DNA from: Flavobacterium sp. UBA7665
GTDB taxonomy: Bacteria > Bacteroidota > Bacteroidia > Flavobacteriales > Flavobacteriaceae
Direction of reading: 5' to 3'
Length of the DNA: 64,000 nucleotides
Assembly: GCA_002483285.1 (NCBI GenBank)
Contig: DLHP01000019.1
Location: 62,001-126,000, forward strand
Part shown: positions 49,785-58,408 of the stretch, piece by piece
How the letters are laid out: each line of letters opens with the position of its first letter
How positions within the stretch are numbered: position 1 is the first letter of the stretch
Notes under the pieces: model-generated
Told to the model about the DNA's origin: nothing
Database searches by the model: none
Seen by the model: the letters and a program-made list of their open reading frames with translations, nothing else
Position numbers and translations under genes: made by a program

Positions 49785-49807
49785 AAGACATGGCCATCAG
49801 GCGTTTA

Positions 49808-49850
49808 TGACTAATGTCATATTTTGATTTTTGTTTATTGAATAATATTG
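49808..49850 (+). promoter_or_regulatory. FNR/CRP-type promoter of ric
   Basis: TGACTAATGTCA (49808-49819) is followed after exactly 23 bp by TAATATTG (49843-49850), 7/8 to TAnnTTTG. The predicted leader before the ATG at 49921 is about 65 nt. Confidence 0.75.
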
Positions 49851-49920
49851 CAGCATTAGAATGATCATTGCTTCAATCTGAGCACCAAATTTAAGCCCTT
49901 AACCCTATCAATCCCTACTT

Positions 49921-50652
49921 ATGCCATCATCCCAATACATTACCATCGGAGAATTTGTATCCCATGACTTTAGGACCGCGTCTATCTTTAGCAAATACGG
50001 TATCGATTTTTTTTGCGGCGGACAACGAACCATTGAGGAAGTCTGCGATAAAAAATCCATTAACCACGGACAACTCCTCGAGGAACTTACAGAAATCATC
50101 CTTTCGACGAATACCAACACCATCGATTTCAATTCCTGGCCGCTCGATTTGCTGATCGACTATATCTTAAAAAAACACCACCGCTATGTAGGTGCGAAGG
50201 TTCCGGCCATCCTAAGCGCACTCGATAAATTGTGCCAGACCCACAGTGGCGAGCATCCCGAATTGCTAGAAATCAAGTCATTGTTTGAAGGTTGTGCTAC
50301 CGATTTGCTCGGGCACCTGAAAAAAGAAGAGCAACAGTTGTTTCCTATTATTGCCAAGCTTGAAAAGGCGACGCAATTGGATGCGACAGCACCTGCGCCT
50401 GTAGGGATCGATAATTCGATTGCAACCCTTCGACACGAACACGATCTTGAAGGCGCCCGTTTCCGGAAGATTAAAATCCTCACTCACAACTACGCGCCAC
50501 CCGCCGATTCGTGTAATACCTATCGCATCACTTACGCGATGTTGCGGGATTTTGAGCAGGATTTACAGGAACACATCCACATTGAAAATAACATCCTGTT
50601 TCCCAGGGTCATTAAGTTAGAACAAAAGCTACTGAAACAGCAGGCCAATTGA
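49921..50652 (+). CDS. ric: Iron-sulfur cluster repair di-iron protein (Ric/ScdA/YtfE)
   Basis: The 243-residue protein has an N-terminal ScdA_N domain with the Cys motif (ASIFSKYGIDFFCGGQRTIEEVCDK) and a hemerythrin-like domain whose His/Glu residues bind the di-iron site (YILKKHHRYV, HSGEHPELL, LLGHLKKEEQQLFPII, RHEHDLEGARF, LQEHIHIENNILFPRV). It repairs Fe-S clusters damaged by nitric oxide or peroxide and may also release or remove NO. Its FNR-type promoter is as expected for a nitrosative and low-oxygen stress gene. Confidence 0.93.
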   Translation: MPSSQYITIGEFVSHDFRTASIFSKYGIDFFCGGQRTIEEVCDKKSINHGQLLEELTEIILSTNTNTIDFNSWPLDLLIDYILKKHHRYVGAKVPAILSALDKLCQTHSGEHPELLEIKSLFEGCATDLLGHLKKEEQQLFPIIAKLEKATQLDATAPAPVGIDNSIATLRHEHDLEGARFRKIKILTHNYAPPADSCNTYRITYAMLRDFEQDLQEHIHIENNILFPRVIKLEQKLLKQQAN

Positions 50653-50659
50653 CCGACAG

Positions 50660-50721
50660 TAATTTTGCAAACATTTAATAAATTCCCGTAAAGACCACGT
50701 GATCCTAAAACGTTAAATTTG
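50660..50721 (+). promoter_or_regulatory. Two candidate -7 elements before the GH130 gene
   Basis: TAATTTTG (50660-50667) and TAAATTTG (50714-50721) both match TAnnTTTG perfectly. The second is 19 nt before the ATG. No TGA-N6-TCA box is at 23 bp from either. Confidence 0.45.
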
Positions 50722-50740
50722 AGATTCAAATTCTTCCAGC

Positions 50741-51742
50741 ATGATTCACAAACACGGTCTGATTCTAAAGAAAAGGGACATTGACTTTGAAATAGAAGGT
50801 GTCTTAAATCCAGCAGTGATTGCCGAGAATGGAGACATCCATATGATTTATCGCGCGGTGGCCCACGGCAACCATTCTACGCTGGGTTATTGCCGACTCA
50901 GTAATCCGTTAACGATAGCCGAGCGCTATGATTACCCGATTATCGTCCCCGAATACAACAATGAAAAATATGGGGTAGAAGATCCGCGCATTGTAAAAAT
51001 AGACGGCGAATATTTCCTGTCGTATTGCGGTTATGACGGTGAAAATGCGTTTGGATGTGTAGCCACTTCGACCGACATGAAGAGTTGGAAGAAACACGGC
51101 ATCATTGTACCGCAGTTTACCGGTGATGAACTGCGCTCGTTGCTCAAAGGGCAGCAAGACCTCAATATCAAATACTTTCAGCCTAGCACCGGAAGCTCGT
51201 ACGTTTGGGATAAAAATGTCATCTTTTTTCCGAGGCGCATCAATGGCAAATTGTACTTCCTGCACCGCATCAGGCCTGGCATCCAAATCGCCGCAATCGA
51301 TTCGCTGAGCGATCTCAAACTTCAATTTTGGAGGGATTACATGACCGATTTGAACCACCATATTGTACTCGATCCCAAATACCCGCATGAATTGAGTTAC
51401 CTCGGCAACGGAGCGCCACCCATAGAAACAGCGCACGGTTGGCTCATGATTTACCATGGCGTACACGATACAATCAATGGTTATATGTATGTGGCTTGCG
51501 CAGCGCTGCTGGACCTTGAAGATCCGAGGAAAGAAGTGGCGCGTTTGCCATATCCGCTGTTTGTTCCCGATCAGCCGTGGGAATTAAAGGGCTATGTCAA
51601 CTACGTATGTTTTCCTACGGGAACGGTATTGGTTGGGGATGAATTGTACATTTACTACGGTGCCGCCGACGAAGGGATTGCGTGTGCATCGGTAAGCCTT
51701 GAAACGTTATTGGCAGAGTTGCTGGCCAACAAAGTACGCTAA
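50741..51742 (+). CDS. GH130-family mannosidase/phosphorylase-like protein
   Basis: The 333-residue five-bladed beta-propeller-type protein of family GH130 (GVLNPAVIAENGDIHMIYRA; GVEDPRIVKIDGEYFLSYCGYDG with the likely acid Asp; HELSYLGNGAPPIETAHGWLMIYHG; YYGAADEGIACASVSLETLL). Members cleave or phosphorolyse beta-mannosides; the exact linkage cannot be told. No other carbohydrate genes flank it, so its pathway is unclear. Confidence 0.88.
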   Translation: MIHKHGLILKKRDIDFEIEGVLNPAVIAENGDIHMIYRAVAHGNHSTLGYCRLSNPLTIAERYDYPIIVPEYNNEKYGVEDPRIVKIDGEYFLSYCGYDGENAFGCVATSTDMKSWKKHGIIVPQFTGDELRSLLKGQQDLNIKYFQPSTGSSYVWDKNVIFFPRRINGKLYFLHRIRPGIQIAAIDSLSDLKLQFWRDYMTDLNHHIVLDPKYPHELSYLGNGAPPIETAHGWLMIYHGVHDTINGYMYVACAALLDLEDPRKEVARLPYPLFVPDQPWELKGYVNYVCFPTGTVLVGDELYIYYGAADEGIACASVSLETLLAELLANKVR

Positions 51743-51750
51743 CCGGTGCG

Positions 51751-52821
51751 CTATACGCTAAATTTGCGCAGCATTCTATAATGCGATCGCAACGCCACTA
51801 AAAAGGTAGGGCTTTCAATATAGGGAATATTGAATTCGGCAGCCGTCTGCTTGACAATTTTACTCACTTCGCCGTAGTGGATGTGGCAAATTCCGGGAAA
51901 CAAATGGTGTTCAATCTGACGGTTCAATCCGCCCAGGAAAAACGCAGCGGGTTTGCTGTTGGTGGCAAAATTGGCGGTCGTGCGCATTTGGTGGTCGGCC
52001 CAGGTTTCTTCTATGTTCCCAGTATCGTCGGGCGACGGATAATGAGTGCCTTCTACCACATGTGCCAACTGGAACACCAATCCCATGGTGACGCCTTGGG
52101 CCATATGCAGCGCCAAAAATCCGATAAGGAGTTGCCACCAACTGATAGGCAATACCATGAGTGGAAGCGCCAGGAACAGAAAATAATACACCGCTTTAAA
52201 AAAGAAAAGGTTGAAGTATTCTATTTTGGGATGTTCGTTGCGGTGCTGCCCGATTTTGGCCTGGAAAAATTTCTTATAATCTTTTCTAAACACCCACGAT
52301 AAAGAAGCCAGGCCATACAGCGGGAACGCATACCAATGTTGGAAACGCTGCAGCCGGTTTGCCGGTTTTTCGTCTGAAATGCGGATGAGGCCCGGTGCCA
52401 CGTCTATATCCTCGTCGTGTCCCGGAATGTTTGTGAAATTGTGGTGCACCACGTTGTGGGTAATGCTCCATACATAAGGGTTTGCGCCTACTAGGTGAAA
52501 TAGCGAGCTAAAAATGGTGTTGGTGGTTTTGTGCTTTGACAATGATCCGTGGATGGCATCGTGGCAAATGTTGAATCCCACAAAGGCACTAAAAATCCCG
52601 AGCAGGATGGCCAGCAAAAGCATCGGCCACAAACCAACCGTGTTGAGAATAATGGCGAGGTAGAGCCCCACGAATCCCAGCAGGAAAGTGATAGTTTTTA
52701 TCCACATTTGGGCGTTTGCGTTGCGCGACTGCCCAGAATCCTTAAAATACTGATCTACCCGCTTGCGCGTGGTCTCAAGGAAATGCGATTTGGTACGGTT
52801 GAATTTTAAGGTTGTGTTCAT
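51751..52821 (-). CDS. Membrane fatty-acid desaturase
   Basis: The 356-residue integral membrane di-iron desaturase has the three histidine boxes (HDAIHGS; HNVVHHNFTNIPGHDEDID; QIEHHLFPGICHIHY) and four hydrophobic segments (TITFLLGFVGLYLAIILNTV, PMLLLAILLGIFSAFVGF and others). The Q-x-x-HH third box groups it with front-end or acyl-lipid desaturases. It introduces a double bond and so adjusts membrane fluidity. It is convergent with GH130, with only 8 nt between the stops. Confidence 0.92.
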   Translation of the reverse strand: MNTTLKFNRTKSHFLETTRKRVDQYFKDSGQSRNANAQMWIKTITFLLGFVGLYLAIILNTVGLWPMLLLAILLGIFSAFVGFNICHDAIHGSLSKHKTTNTIFSSLFHLVGANPYVWSITHNVVHHNFTNIPGHDEDIDVAPGLIRISDEKPANRLQRFQHWYAFPLYGLASLSWVFRKDYKKFFQAKIGQHRNEHPKIEYFNLFFFKAVYYFLFLALPLMVLPISWWQLLIGFLALHMAQGVTMGLVFQLAHVVEGTHYPSPDDTGNIEETWADHQMRTTANFATNSKPAAFFLGGLNRQIEHHLFPGICHIHYGEVSKIVKQTAAEFNIPYIESPTFLVALRSHYRMLRKFSV

Positions 52822-53012
52822 AAAAAAGATCGCTGCAACTTTTATCGCTGACCTATTTTTTATGCAAGCCTTTTGCGGAAGAAAATCTATATTATCGGGT
52901 ATGCCCCGTAATTTCTTAGAAACCTATGTTGTAGTAGGAATATACGTATAACGCGGGCAATTGGATTTTAGTGTGATGAAACAGAACTATTTGGCTAAAG
53001 ATTGAAAACAAA
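52822..53012. other. Gene-free spacer upstream of the desaturase
   Basis: About 190 bp between the desaturase start and the end of the response-regulator gene. I see no recognisable -7 element in the minus direction, no TGA-N6-TCA box with correct spacing and no reading frame worth naming. Confidence 0.5.
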
Positions 53013-53438
53013 TCATTTTACACAATTGGGTGACACACAGCTCGACCAATAATCAACGATGATTTTGATGGTATTCCTAATCTCGCCGAAACTACTGGGT
53101 TTTATAAAAAATCCCTGGATCGATTTAGAATAGGCATCCACCACATACTGCTGCTCGGCGCTGGTCGAGAAAAACAAATAAGGGATAGACTTGAGTCTCA
53201 AATCTTCATTTTCGTGCACCTTTTCGCGGAGTTCCATACCGTTTAATACCGGCATGTTGATGTCTGAGAAAATGATGAACGGCTCTACGTCGGAGCTTAA
53301 GAGATAGTCGAGCGCCAACTCTCCGTTATCAAAAAAGAGCACTTCATTTTTGCAGGCGAGGGATTCAAACACTTCTCGAAAAATATCCTGGTCATCCCTA
53401 TCATCTTCAATTATTACAATCGGCCCACCTTTGTTCAT
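53013..53438 (-). CDS. Stand-alone response-regulator receiver protein
   Basis: The 141-residue receiver resembles Rcp1-type proteins: acidic pair in IIEDDRDDQDIF, phosphoacceptor D59 (IIFSDINMPVLNG), the switch Ser/Thr (FFSTSAEQQYV) and Lys in GFFIKPSSFGEI. It has no output domain, so it probably acts by protein interaction. The partner kinase is not adjacent. Confidence 0.88.
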   Translation of the reverse strand: MNKGGPIVIIEDDRDDQDIFREVFESLACKNEVLFFDNGELALDYLLSSDVEPFIIFSDINMPVLNGMELREKVHENEDLRLKSIPYLFFSTSAEQQYVVDAYSKSIQGFFIKPSSFGEIRNTIKIIVDYWSSCVSPNCVK

Positions 53439-53614
53439 TTTTTTTGGTAAATGTAACCTTTTTTATCCAGCGTTCGGGTTCTTTGTCAAGGTTCGTTTTT
53501 TTCTTCCCGATCCGTCCAAAATAACGACACAGTTTTTATTGGCGAGGAAGGGAATGTGTCGACTTTAACTACTTTGTGGCATGTTTGTAGTTTCTAAAAA
53601 CCACTGTGATTGGT

Positions 53615-53622
53615 TACCTTTG
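53615..53622 (+). promoter_or_regulatory. -7 element of the TauE gene
   Basis: TACCTTTG, a perfect TAnnTTTG, lies 26 nt before the ATG at 53649. The expected position of a TGA-N6-TCA box (53580-53591) does not contain one. Confidence 0.5.
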
Positions 53623-53648
53623 TGACAACAACCTACTAAAGTCTTTCC

Positions 53649-54479
53649 ATGGAACACCTATTCTTACTTATACTAGCAGGTTTTATCATAGGAACTTTCG
53701 GGACGCTCATTGGCGCGGGCGGCGGATTCATCCTCGTGCCGGTATTGATTGTGTTTTACCCAAAGCTATCCCCAGAAACGGTTACCGCGATTTCTATCGC
53801 CGTAGTGGCTGTTAATGCCATTTCGGGCTCTTTCGCCTACGCCAAATCGGGACGGATTGATTATAAGGCGGGGATTGTGTTTGCCTTGTTCACTATTCCG
53901 GGATCTATCCTTGGGGTTTTGACCGTGCCTTACTTGCCGCAGAAGTTGTTCAATAGCATTTTTGGGGTGTTGCTGATTATACTCTCGGCTTATTTGTTTT
54001 ATAAAAACAAAGCGGTCGCCACAAATCAACCCTTGAATTCCCAGGTGGGCAAGGCGCTCAGACACCACAGACTTATAGACAAAGCCGGAGTGGTTTACCA
54101 GTACAGTTACAACCAAAGGCACGGCATCATCATTAGTATCATCGTGGGCTACCTGTCTCCTTTGCTTGGGATTGGCGGCGGGATTATCCATGTACCGGCC
54201 ATGGTCAACTGGCTGCAATTTCCGGTGTATATCGCTACGGCTACCTCGCATTTTATTCTTGCGGTGATGGCCACGGTGAGTGTGATTGTACATGCCATCA
54301 ACGGCACGTACAATGATTCCGGAATATTGCAGATGATCGTGTGGCTCGCCGTGGGCGTGATTCCGGGTGCGCAATTGGGCGCCTATTTATCGCACCGCAT
54401 CAAGGGGCATCTGATTGTGCGAGTGTTGGCCAGTTGCCTCATTTTGGTAGGAATCCGGATATTGCTCCAAAGCTTTTAA
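53649..54479 (+). CDS. TauE/SafE-family membrane exporter
   Basis: The 276-residue protein has about eight membrane helices and the two family repeats GTFGTLIGAGGGFILVPVLI and GYLSPLLGIGGGIIHVPAMV. The family exports sulfite or organosulfur anions. Its neighbours (DUF2892, and rhodanese further along) hint at sulfur metabolism, but the substrate is not determined. Confidence 0.88.
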   Translation: MEHLFLLILAGFIIGTFGTLIGAGGGFILVPVLIVFYPKLSPETVTAISIAVVAVNAISGSFAYAKSGRIDYKAGIVFALFTIPGSILGVLTVPYLPQKLFNSIFGVLLIILSAYLFYKNKAVATNQPLNSQVGKALRHHRLIDKAGVVYQYSYNQRHGIIISIIVGYLSPLLGIGGGIIHVPAMVNWLQFPVYIATATSHFILAVMATVSVIVHAINGTYNDSGILQMIVWLAVGVIPGAQLGAYLSHRIKGHLIVRVLASCLILVGIRILLQSF

Positions 54480-54483
54480 TAGT

Positions 54484-54669
54484 TTACGGTTTTACACCCA
54501 TTTTTTTGAGGATGTCTTCCATCAAACACCACTTTGTAAAAGCAGATTGTAGTAGGTTGGCACCAACAAATGCCGTAAACCAAAACCAATTGGGGTTGAC
54601 ATAGATAGCGAGTAAAAGGCTGATGAGGATAAAGCTGCCGGCAACCGCGCGTATAATTCGATTGATCAT
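54484..54669 (-). CDS. DUF2892 (YgaP-type) membrane protein
   Basis: The 61-residue protein has two hydrophobic helices (AVAGSFILISLLLAIYV and FWFTAFVGANLLQSAF) with the conserved N-terminal NRIIRAVAG and the C-terminal segment KWCLMEDILKKMGVK. It is 12 nt downstream of the PII-like gene and likely the last gene of the RND efflux operon. Function unknown. Confidence 0.85.
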   Translation of the reverse strand: MINRIIRAVAGSFILISLLLAIYVNPNWFWFTAFVGANLLQSAFTKWCLMEDILKKMGVKP

Positions 54670-54681
54670 TTTTTTAAGTTT

Positions 54682-55011
54682 TTATTGTACAAGTGTTAAG
54701 TGTGGATGGTTCGATTCTTCAATGTTGAGTATCGCCACATGCACCTGCGAGGGCAATATCTGTTTGTCATTGAAAGCATTGGCGAGGGTCAACACCTCGT
54801 GCGCGATTTCCTTTCTGACGAAGGCAAAGAACAACACCGAATCGGTCTCATTGTTGTCCTGGGCAAACCAGTTGCCAACGATAGACTCCTGCGCATCGCC
54901 ACTGTAGCCGGTCACCTCATTGTACGAATATTTGGTTACGGCAGCGCTTTCAAGGATTTCCTTGACGTCTGGTTCATAGGCCTTGATGGCGGTAATCAGT
55001 AATAATTTCAT
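54682..55011 (-). CDS. Small PII-like protein in the RND operon
   Basis: The 109-residue soluble protein starts MKLLLITAIKAYEPDVKEIL. Its beta-alpha-beta pattern and length recall the ferredoxin-like fold of PII/CutA proteins, but no family motif is present, so the assignment is weak. Its start overlaps the end of the RND pump gene by 4 nt, which implies a function tied to the pump. Confidence 0.6.
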   Translation of the reverse strand: MKLLLITAIKAYEPDVKEILESAAVTKYSYNEVTGYSGDAQESIVGNWFAQDNNETDSVLFFAFVRKEIAHEVLTLANAFNDKQILPSQVHVAILNIEESNHPHLTLVQ

Positions 55012-58000
55012 TGGATTTGGTTTTTTGGAGGATTATTGTTTTCCCATTTTTTTCTCTCGGTCACATAGTAAATGATCGGTACCACCAACAATGTGAGGAT
55101 GGTCGATACAATCGCGCCAAAGACCAGCGATATGGCCAATCCCTGGAAAATCGGGTCGAACAGGATAATAGACGCGCCAATCACGACGGCGCCGGTCGTC
55201 AATAAAATAGGCGTCGTCCTGACCGCTCCGGCTTCTATGATGGCTTGTTTTAAAGGCACGCCCTCATTGAGGCGGATTTCGATGAAGTCAATCAGCAGCA
55301 CCGAATTCCGCACCATCACACCGGCCAAAGCAATCATCCCAATAAAAGAAGTCGCAGTAAAGAAAGCACCTAGCAGCCAGTGTCCAAACACAATCCCAAT
55401 CAGCGAAAGTGGTATGGCCATCATCATCACCATCGGCGTCTTGAAATTCTGGAACCAACCCACGATGAGCATATAAATGATGACAATCACCACCATAAAC
55501 GCCACACCCAAATCGCGGAATACCTCTAGTGTGATTTGCCACTCGCCATCCCATTTTACGGTAAAATCGCTTTCGTCTGTAGGCTGCTCCATATACAATT
55601 CATTGACCTTGTAACCTTTGGGCAGTTTCATTTTTTGGAGTTTTTCATTCATTCCCAAAATGGCATACACGGGACTTTCTAGTGTGCCAGCCATATCGGC
55701 AGTGACATACACTACGCGTTTTTGGTCTTTGCGGTAGATGGTTTTCTGCAAAGTGTCGGTTACCACTTTTACCAGATCGGCAACGGGCACAACGTTACCA
55801 TGACTGCCTTTGATCTTGAGGTTTTCAATGTCCTGCAACGTCGTTTTGTCTTTGTCATCCAGCGACAATACAATCGCCACATTGTCGTTGGCGTTTTCAT
55901 CGTATAAATTTGACACGGGATATTCCTTCAATAAATACGTCAGGTTCCCCACGATTTGCTGCGGCGCGATACGGTTGAGCATGGCTTTTTCTTTGTCTAC
56001 TTCGAGCTTGTACTCGGTTTGGTCGTCTTCGGTCATCCAATCTACGTCTACGATATCCGATGTGGTTTCTAAAATGCCCTTCACCTGGTTGGCTACTTTA
56101 ATCTGGTCTTTGTAGTTCGGGCCATAAATCTCGGCCACTAACGTTGACAACACCGGCGGTCCCGGCGGTACTTCGATTACCTTGACATTTGCACCGTATT
56201 TTCTTGCAATCTTTTGGATTTCGGGGCGCACTTGCTTGGCAATGCCGTGGCTTTGCAATTGGCGGTCGTCTTTGTGCAACAGGTTCACCTGTATGTCGGC
56301 CATATTGCTTCCGCCGCGCAAATCATAATGGCGCACGAGCCCGTTGAAGGTGATAGGAGCAGAGGTGCCCACGTAATTTTGATAGTCCACCACTTCGGGA
56401 ACCGTGGCAAGGTATTGTGCGATTTCCTTCGTGACCGCTGCAGTTCTTTCTAAAGTGGTTCCCTCGGGCATATCGATGACAATCTGGAACTCGTTCTTGT
56501 TGTCAAAAGGCAGCATTTTTACAACAACCGATTGCGTAAAAAACATCGCTACCGATCCAATCAACAGCAAAACCGTAAGCCCAACGAGTATCCTTCTTTT
56601 CTTACTGCTTTCCAGCAAAGGACGCTCGAGTTTGTTGTAGATTTTATAAATCCAATTGGTTTCTAAACCCTGTTCTTTTTTATGTTCCTGCGCTTCTTTT
56701 TCCTGAAGCAAATGGTAACCCAAATAAGGTGTCACGGTCAAAGCCACAAACAAGGAGAGCAGCATGGCAATCGATGCGCCAATCGGCATTGGGCTCATAT
56801 AAGGCCCCATCATCCCCGATACAAACGCCATCGGTAAAATGGCGGCGATTACCGTAAAGGTTGCCAAAATGGTAGGATTCCCCACTTCGTTGATGGCGTA
56901 AATGGCCGCTTGCTTGAACGGCAATCGCTTCATCTTGAAATGCCGGTGCATGTTCTCGGCAATGATGATGCTGTCATCCACTACAATCCCAACGACAAAG
57001 ACCAACGCAAAAAGCGTGATGCGGTTCAAGGTATAGCCCAACAAATAATACGCAAATAAAGTCAAGGCAAAAGTCAGCGGAACCGAGAAAAACACCACCA
57101 ATCCGCCGCGCCAACCCATCGCCAAAATCACAAGGAAAGTCACGGCGATGATTGCAATACCCAAATGCAGCAACAATTCACCTACTTTATCCGAAGCCGT
57201 TTCGCCATAATTCCGGGTCACTTCTACATGCACGTCATTGGGAATGAGTGTTTTTTTAAGCAGCGCAACCCGCTCGAGGATTTTCTCCGAAATCTTCATC
57301 GCATCGGCACCCTTCACTTTCCCTATAGAAATGGTCACTGCGGGATATTCTGATGGTGCATGCTGATGTTGCGCATTGGACTTTCCGTAACCAAAAGACA
57401 CATAACTCCCCACCGACGATGGCCCGTCTACCACACTGGCCACCTGTTTCAAATACACTGGCATATTGGCGTTGACGCCTACTACCAGTCGCTCTACGTC
57501 TTCAGCAGATTTCAGGAACTGTCCCGTCGTTACCAAATATTCTTTGTCCTGGTTCACAAAACTCCCCGATTGCGCGCTGCTGTTCCCAGCCTGGATCATC
57601 TGCATAATCCCCAACGCATCCACGCCATTTTCGGCCATCTTATCTTTGTCTAAAACCACTTTCAGCTGCCGGCTGCGGCCACCAATTTCGCGGGTAATTG
57701 CCACATCTTTGACCTTCTCGATTTCTGAGGTGACTTCCTCGGCCAACTGTCGCAACGCGTAATCATCCTGGGTTTTGCTCCAAAGCGTGAGTCCGAGCAT
57801 GGGCACATCATCAATCGAGCGGGTTTTCACGATGGGTTTGTAAACGCCTTGTGGGAAGATATTTTCGTGTTTGGCGAGTTCGTCGTAGAGTTTCACATAC
57901 GATCGTTCTACATCCTGCCCCACGTAAAACTGCACAATGAGCATCGCCTGTCCGTTCATGGCCATACTGTGTACGTGCTCGACGCCTTTGATATTCGAGA

Positions 58001-58226
58001 GGATTTTCTCTAGCGGTTTCACCACGCGGCTCTCTACTTCTGTGGGACTTGCGCCGGGATAACCCACCATAACATCGGCCATGGGTACGTTGATTTGCGG
58101 TTCTTCCTCGCGCGGGATCAAAAATGAACTGTAAACCCCAATAATCATGAGCGCCACCATGAGTAAAATGGTCAGCTTGGAGTTGATGAAAAAATGGGCA
58201 ATTTTACCCGATATACCTTCTTGCAT
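55008..58226 (-). CDS. RND efflux pump, inner-membrane transporter
   Basis: The 1072-residue HAE1/AcrB-like RND protein (GKIAHFFINSKLTILLMVALM at the start; VVKPLEKILSNIKGVEHVHS; helix-4 proton-relay VGIVVDDSIIIAENMHRHFK; second-half GVMVRNSVLLIDFIEIRLNE) has twelve membrane helices. The MQEGISGK start at 58226 fits family N-termini better than a longer frame that runs into the repeat element upstream. The substrate is unknown (drugs, bile-like or envelope stress molecules). It lies between the adaptor and the PII-like gene. Confidence 0.92.
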   Translation of the reverse strand: MQEGISGKIAHFFINSKLTILLMVALMIIGVYSSFLIPREEEPQINVPMADVMVGYPGASPTEVESRVVKPLEKILSNIKGVEHVHSMAMNGQAMLIVQFYVGQDVERSYVKLYDELAKHENIFPQGVYKPIVKTRSIDDVPMLGLTLWSKTQDDYALRQLAEEVTSEIEKVKDVAITREIGGRSRQLKVVLDKDKMAENGVDALGIMQMIQAGNSSAQSGSFVNQDKEYLVTTGQFLKSAEDVERLVVGVNANMPVYLKQVASVVDGPSSVGSYVSFGYGKSNAQHQHAPSEYPAVTISIGKVKGADAMKISEKILERVALLKKTLIPNDVHVEVTRNYGETASDKVGELLLHLGIAIIAVTFLVILAMGWRGGLVVFFSVPLTFALTLFAYYLLGYTLNRITLFALVFVVGIVVDDSIIIAENMHRHFKMKRLPFKQAAIYAINEVGNPTILATFTVIAAILPMAFVSGMMGPYMSPMPIGASIAMLLSLFVALTVTPYLGYHLLQEKEAQEHKKEQGLETNWIYKIYNKLERPLLESSKKRRILVGLTVLLLIGSVAMFFTQSVVVKMLPFDNKNEFQIVIDMPEGTTLERTAAVTKEIAQYLATVPEVVDYQNYVGTSAPITFNGLVRHYDLRGGSNMADIQVNLLHKDDRQLQSHGIAKQVRPEIQKIARKYGANVKVIEVPPGPPVLSTLVAEIYGPNYKDQIKVANQVKGILETTSDIVDVDWMTEDDQTEYKLEVDKEKAMLNRIAPQQIVGNLTYLLKEYPVSNLYDENANDNVAIVLSLDDKDKTTLQDIENLKIKGSHGNVVPVADLVKVVTDTLQKTIYRKDQKRVVYVTADMAGTLESPVYAILGMNEKLQKMKLPKGYKVNELYMEQPTDESDFTVKWDGEWQITLEVFRDLGVAFMVVIVIIYMLIVGWFQNFKTPMVMMMAIPLSLIGIVFGHWLLGAFFTATSFIGMIALAGVMVRNSVLLIDFIEIRLNEGVPLKQAIIEAGAVRTTPILLTTGAVVIGASIILFDPIFQGLAISLVFGAIVSTILTLLVVPIIYYVTERKKWENNNPPKNQIQ

Positions 58227-58243
58227 GATGTTGTTTTTTTGTT

Positions 58244-58370
58244 GGGCGTGCCCCTGCGGGTCGGGCTTTTGGCTGTATCTTTTGTTGCACAAAAGGATGC
58301 CGCCTCAAATGAAATTCATCGAATTCCTATTATGAAATATTATCCGATGAGATAATCCCTCACGCGGGCA
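58244..58370. repeat. Flavobacterial intergenic repeat with an apparent internal insert
   Basis: The 182-bp gap between the adaptor and pump genes contains GGGCGTGCCCCTGCGGGTCG, then a CTTTTG/CAAAAG hairpin (58279-58295) and GATGCCGCCTCAA. From memory, elements of this type recur between genes in Flavobacterium genomes and normally continue straight to AATCCCTCACGCGGGC. That end is present here at 58353-58368 but is separated by about 44 bp of AT-rich sequence. No second copy is in this window. Confidence 0.5.
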
Positions 58371-58408
58371 TTGGTTTAATAAAAAACTGTTGGCTTCAAA
58401 ACGTTTGT

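Noticed and set aside
52984..53012. TGAAAACAAATCA as a box upstream of the desaturase
   Set aside because: The spacer is N7, not N6, and no -7 element follows at the right distance.
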